From Anaerolineales bacterium (GTDB taxonomy: Bacteria; Chloroflexota; Anaerolineae; Anaerolineales; VGOW01), in assembly GCA_919901875.1 (NCBI GenBank), contig CAKKQG010000290.1, forward strand, positions 1 through 6,770: 6,770 bases of DNA, in the 5' to 3' direction. The notes below the pieces were generated by a model. It saw only the letters and a program-made list of their open reading frames with translations, made no database searches and was not told the DNA's origin. The translations under genes and the position numbers were made by a program. Positions within the stretch are counted from its first letter, which is position 1. Every line of letters starts with the position of its first letter. Shown here one piece after another: positions 4,684 through 6,770 of this stretch.

Positions 4684-6393
4684 ATGATTGATGGGATCTA
4701 TTTAAGTATGAGAACAAAGCGCGCAGGAACTCGACCCCAAAAATTTTCTTCCGGGCAAGGCATGGTGGAATTTGCCCTGCTTCTTCCTGTGTTGATTCTC
4801 CTCACAGCAGGTATTGTTGAATTTGGTCGTTTGTTAGCGATCTACAACGGCTTATCCAATTCGGCGCGTGAAGCGGCGCGTTTGGGCGCGGCAGTTAATA
4901 TCTCCGGTTCAACGCCGTACTATACGGATTGCGCCGCGATGCGCGACGCCGCCAAACGCACCTCTTTTCTTTTAACGCTGGCGGATGCCGACATTGCGAT
5001 CGCTTACGATCACGGATCGGATCCGACATTTGCCAACTGCGTTCAAAACACAGAACCCTCACCGGCAGTGACGAATGGTGATCGAATCAAAGTGACGGTC
5101 ATCGGTCACTACGCGCCGATCATGCCTCTCTTGCCGATGCTTCAGCCATTCGACATGACCTTTGTAGCGGCGCGCAGTATCTTTCCGAATATTGTGATCG
5201 GGACGCCGAGTGGAGGGGGCGGTGGCGGCTGTTACACCCTGACAGTGGCGGCTGGCGCAGGCGGATCGGCATCTCAACCGGCTTCTAATTGCGGCAGCGG
5301 TCAATTTTCGGGAAGCAAAGTCATTACCCCGACGGCAAATTCCGATTATTACTTTGTCAATTGGACGCAAGTGGTCAACGGCACTACGACCAACCCCACC
5401 AATAATCCGTTGACGATTACACCGTCAACAAATGATGTGGTGACGTTGACGGCAAATTTTGCCTCGTGCCATCTCCTGACGATCAATAAGACTTTGAGCG
5501 GCGCCTCGAATGCGGCTCTCAATAGCGCGTCAAGTGCTGTGGTGAACAACACCGCGACAAACTGCTCTCGCGGCGACGGGCAGGGTGGTTATACCAACAC
5601 TACGTCGGTCTCACTCGTCGCGTATACGGTCGCCGATCCCTATACCGATGGAACGGTAGCTTATAAGGTTAACACTTGGAGTGGAGTATCTACTTCTACG
5701 GTAACTTCCTCTGGTGGCACGGCCTCCGTGACGATGACGGCGAACACCACGGTGACGGTGGATTACATTTCGGTCTCGTGCTACGTATTAACAAAATCGG
5801 TCACCAGTGGATCGGGATCGATTACGCAGACACCTTCCACAGCCGATTGCAAATCATCCACGAATAGTTTTATCTCCGGCGGCAGTGTCACGCTGACGGG
5901 CGTGCCTACCGCTTCTACGATTGTCAATTGGACGGGCAGCACGACAAGTTTGACCAAGGATTTAACGTTGACGATGAGTTCTGCCAAAACTGCCAACGCT
6001 AACTTTCTGGCGTGCATGGCAGAGTCAACCAGCTTGCCTCTGTCACCAGGCACGCTCACCCTTACTTTCAACTTTACAAATCCTTCGGCGCAGAGTCTCA
6101 ACTTAACTTCTGTGACCATGACGTTTGGAAAGAACGGCGGCGGACCCAATCCCAATCTCACCAAGATCGAGATGATCCAGGCAACCACCACAACTTTTTG
6201 GAGTGGTAGTCAGAATATAGGCACTACAACTTACAGCACCAGCGGCTCACCGGCGGCAACGGCACGGGCGACCGGCACGGGCGCATTCTCGCTCCGATTT
6301 ACGTTTGATCTAACGAGTGCCGAGATCACCAATATCACAAACTCAATTTTTGCCGCTCCTTCTGATGCAACGAATACTTGCACAACTTCATAA
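4684..6393 (+). CDS. Large TadE-type pseudopilin with C-terminal Cys-paired repeat modules
   Basis: The protein has 569 residues, against about 150-200 for an ordinary TadE. A basic leader (MRTKRAGTRPQK) precedes SSG|QGMVEFALLLPVLIL: cleavage after G24 would put Glu29 at +5, the type IV pilin rule. The TadE/TadG helix and domain (about 24-170, with GRLLA and SNSAREAARLGA) have cysteines 83 and 119. A Gly linker (177-182) leads to three modules starting at C183, C262 and C366. Each opens CxxLT, has a second Cys (203, 294, 389), an NW or TW strand (W227, W332, W416) and a VTLTANF-like end, resembling divergent InlB-type bacterial repeats. A final domain (444-569) has C444 and C566. It is probably anchored by the pilin helix with the modules outside. 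The start may be ATG 4684 or ATG 4708; the latter leaves only the basic leader. Confidence 0.85.
   Translation: MIDGIYLSMRTKRAGTRPQKFSSGQGMVEFALLLPVLILLTAGIVEFGRLLAIYNGLSNSAREAARLGAAVNISGSTPYYTDCAAMRDAAKRTSFLLTLADADIAIAYDHGSDPTFANCVQNTEPSPAVTNGDRIKVTVIGHYAPIMPLLPMLQPFDMTFVAARSIFPNIVIGTPSGGGGGGCYTLTVAAGAGGSASQPASNCGSGQFSGSKVITPTANSDYYFVNWTQVVNGTTTNPTNNPLTITPSTNDVVTLTANFASCHLLTINKTLSGASNAALNSASSAVVNNTATNCSRGDGQGGYTNTTSVSLVAYTVADPYTDGTVAYKVNTWSGVSTSTVTSSGGTASVTMTANTTVTVDYISVSCYVLTKSVTSGSGSITQTPSTADCKSSTNSFISGGSVTLTGVPTASTIVNWTGSTTSLTKDLTLTMSSAKTANANFLACMAESTSLPLSPGTLTLTFNFTNPSAQSLNLTSVTMTFGKNGGGPNPNLTKIEMIQATTTTFWSGSQNIGTTTYSTSGSPAATARATGTGAFSLRFTFDLTSAEITNITNSIFAAPSDATNTCTTS
5230..6012 (+). repeat. 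Three diverged Cys-paired protein modules within the large TadE
   Basis: Modules run about 5230-5466, 5467-5778 and 5779-6012, beginning CYTLT, CHLLT and CYVLT. Junctions are alike (ANFASC, DYISVSC, ANFLAC). The DNA is not repetitive, so the modules are old duplications or independent copies, not a recent expansion. Confidence 0.65.
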
Positions 6394-6397
6394 GAGG
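6393..6397 (+). promoter_or_regulatory. Shine-Dalgarno (AGAGG) of the second tadE gene
   Basis: AGAGG lies 5 nt before ATG 6403 and overlaps the last base of the upstream stop codon. With only 9 nt between the two genes, co-transcription is very likely. It fixes the start of the second pseudopilin. Confidence 0.7.
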
Positions 6398-6402
6398 TCA
6401 CT

Positions 6403-6770
6403 ATGATTTACTCTTTGCCCAATTCGTTCAACACAAAAGGTGGAAAGGGAAACCTTCAAGGTCCGAAGAGAACCCAAAGGTCTGGCTCGAGGGGCGAGAA
6501 GGGTCAGAGTTTGGTCGAGTTTAGTTTAATGATCATTATCTTGACCTCGTTGCTGTTGGGGATTCTCGATATTGGTCGCGCTTACTTTACATTTCTGGCG
6601 TTGCAGGATGCGGCGGGTGAGGGGGCGAGCTATGCCGCACAATACCCAACCTATATCACCAGTTCGAACGCTGCCGATCCCAATAATGTCACCTATCGCG
6701 TGAAGAACGCCGCGCCGGTTGGCACGTTAGTGGATTGGAATTCGGCGACAGTAACGGTGGCGAACTCCGG
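6403..6770 (+). CDS. Second TadE-type pseudopilin (3' partial)
   Basis: The frame is open from ATG 6403 to the window end, giving 122 residues of an unfinished protein. A long basic, Gly-rich leader (1-34) ends in SRGEKG, then QSLVEFSLMIIILTSLLLGILDIGRAYF: cutting after G34 places Glu39 at +5, as in the neighbour and in type IV pilins. The following LALQDAAGEGASYAAQYPTY matches the TadE/TadG pattern, in which small residues follow the helix. Later residues (VDWNSATVTVANSG) begin the periplasmic or extracellular part. It follows the large tadE by 9 nt with its own Shine-Dalgarno, so they form an operon and probably supply minor subunits of one Tad-like apparatus. Whether it also carries long C-terminal modules cannot be seen. 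Confidence 0.85.
   Translation, partial: MIYSLPNSFNTKGGKGNLQGPKRTQRSGSRGEKGQSLVEFSLMIIILTSLLLGILDIGRAYFTFLALQDAAGEGASYAAQYPTYITSSNAADPNNVTYRVKNAAPVGTLVDWNSATVTVANS

Noticed and set aside
5781..6191. 136-codon minus-strand frame opposite the large TadE gene
   Set aside because: The opposite strand encodes a clear modular exported protein; this frame has no recognisable motif and is a by-product of its codon pattern.

Overview
The window looks like chromosomal DNA of a Chloroflexota bacterium, probably Anaerolineae-like. The reasons are Thr/Pro-rich low-complexity linkers on exported proteins, an ECF sigma factor followed by a DUF5667-type membrane protein, TadE-type pseudopilins, an eight-to-nine-span membrane protein resembling DUF5656, and a divergent PlsY. 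This assignment is inferred from protein style, not from a marker gene.

Layout, left to right. (1) 1-872, plus strand: the 3' part of a divergent plsY, joined by an ATGA overlap to a small single-span Thr/Pro-rich protein. (2) 870-931: a repeat-like hairpin fills the convergent gap. (3) 934-1773, minus: a polytopic membrane protein. (4) 1774-1893: a divergent control region with two back-to-back promoters and a 59-bp inverted-repeat element. (5) 1894-2694, plus: a full-length type IV prepilin peptidase, ending in a bidirectional terminator (2694-2729). (6) 2732-4490, minus: an ECF sigma factor gene overlapping the gene of its likely membrane-bound DUF5667 regulator, which ends in eight 24-bp (8-residue) Gly/Asn repeats. 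(7) 4491-4683: a divergent intergenic region. (8) 4684-6770, plus: a large TadE pseudopilin with three cysteine-paired extracellular modules, then a second TadE protein that runs off the window.

Likely joint function: the two TadE proteins carry pilin-type cleavage sites (Gly, then Glu at +5) of the kind the prepilin peptidase cuts. The sigma/anti-sigma pair, divergent from them, is a plausible envelope-sensing regulator. The core Tad machinery (ATPase, TadB/C, secretin) is not in the window, so a Tad-like surface apparatus is an inference.

Most notable points: genes that begin transcription units have a -10-like box 6-8 nt before the start codon and no Shine-Dalgarno, which suggests leaderless mRNAs, while the downstream genes anti-sigma and second tadE have clear Shine-Dalgarno sequences; the TadE fusion to repeated Cys-paired modules; the PlsY that has lost residues in its conserved motifs; and the palindromic element between the divergent promoters. 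I did not find a clearly new defence or mobile system.
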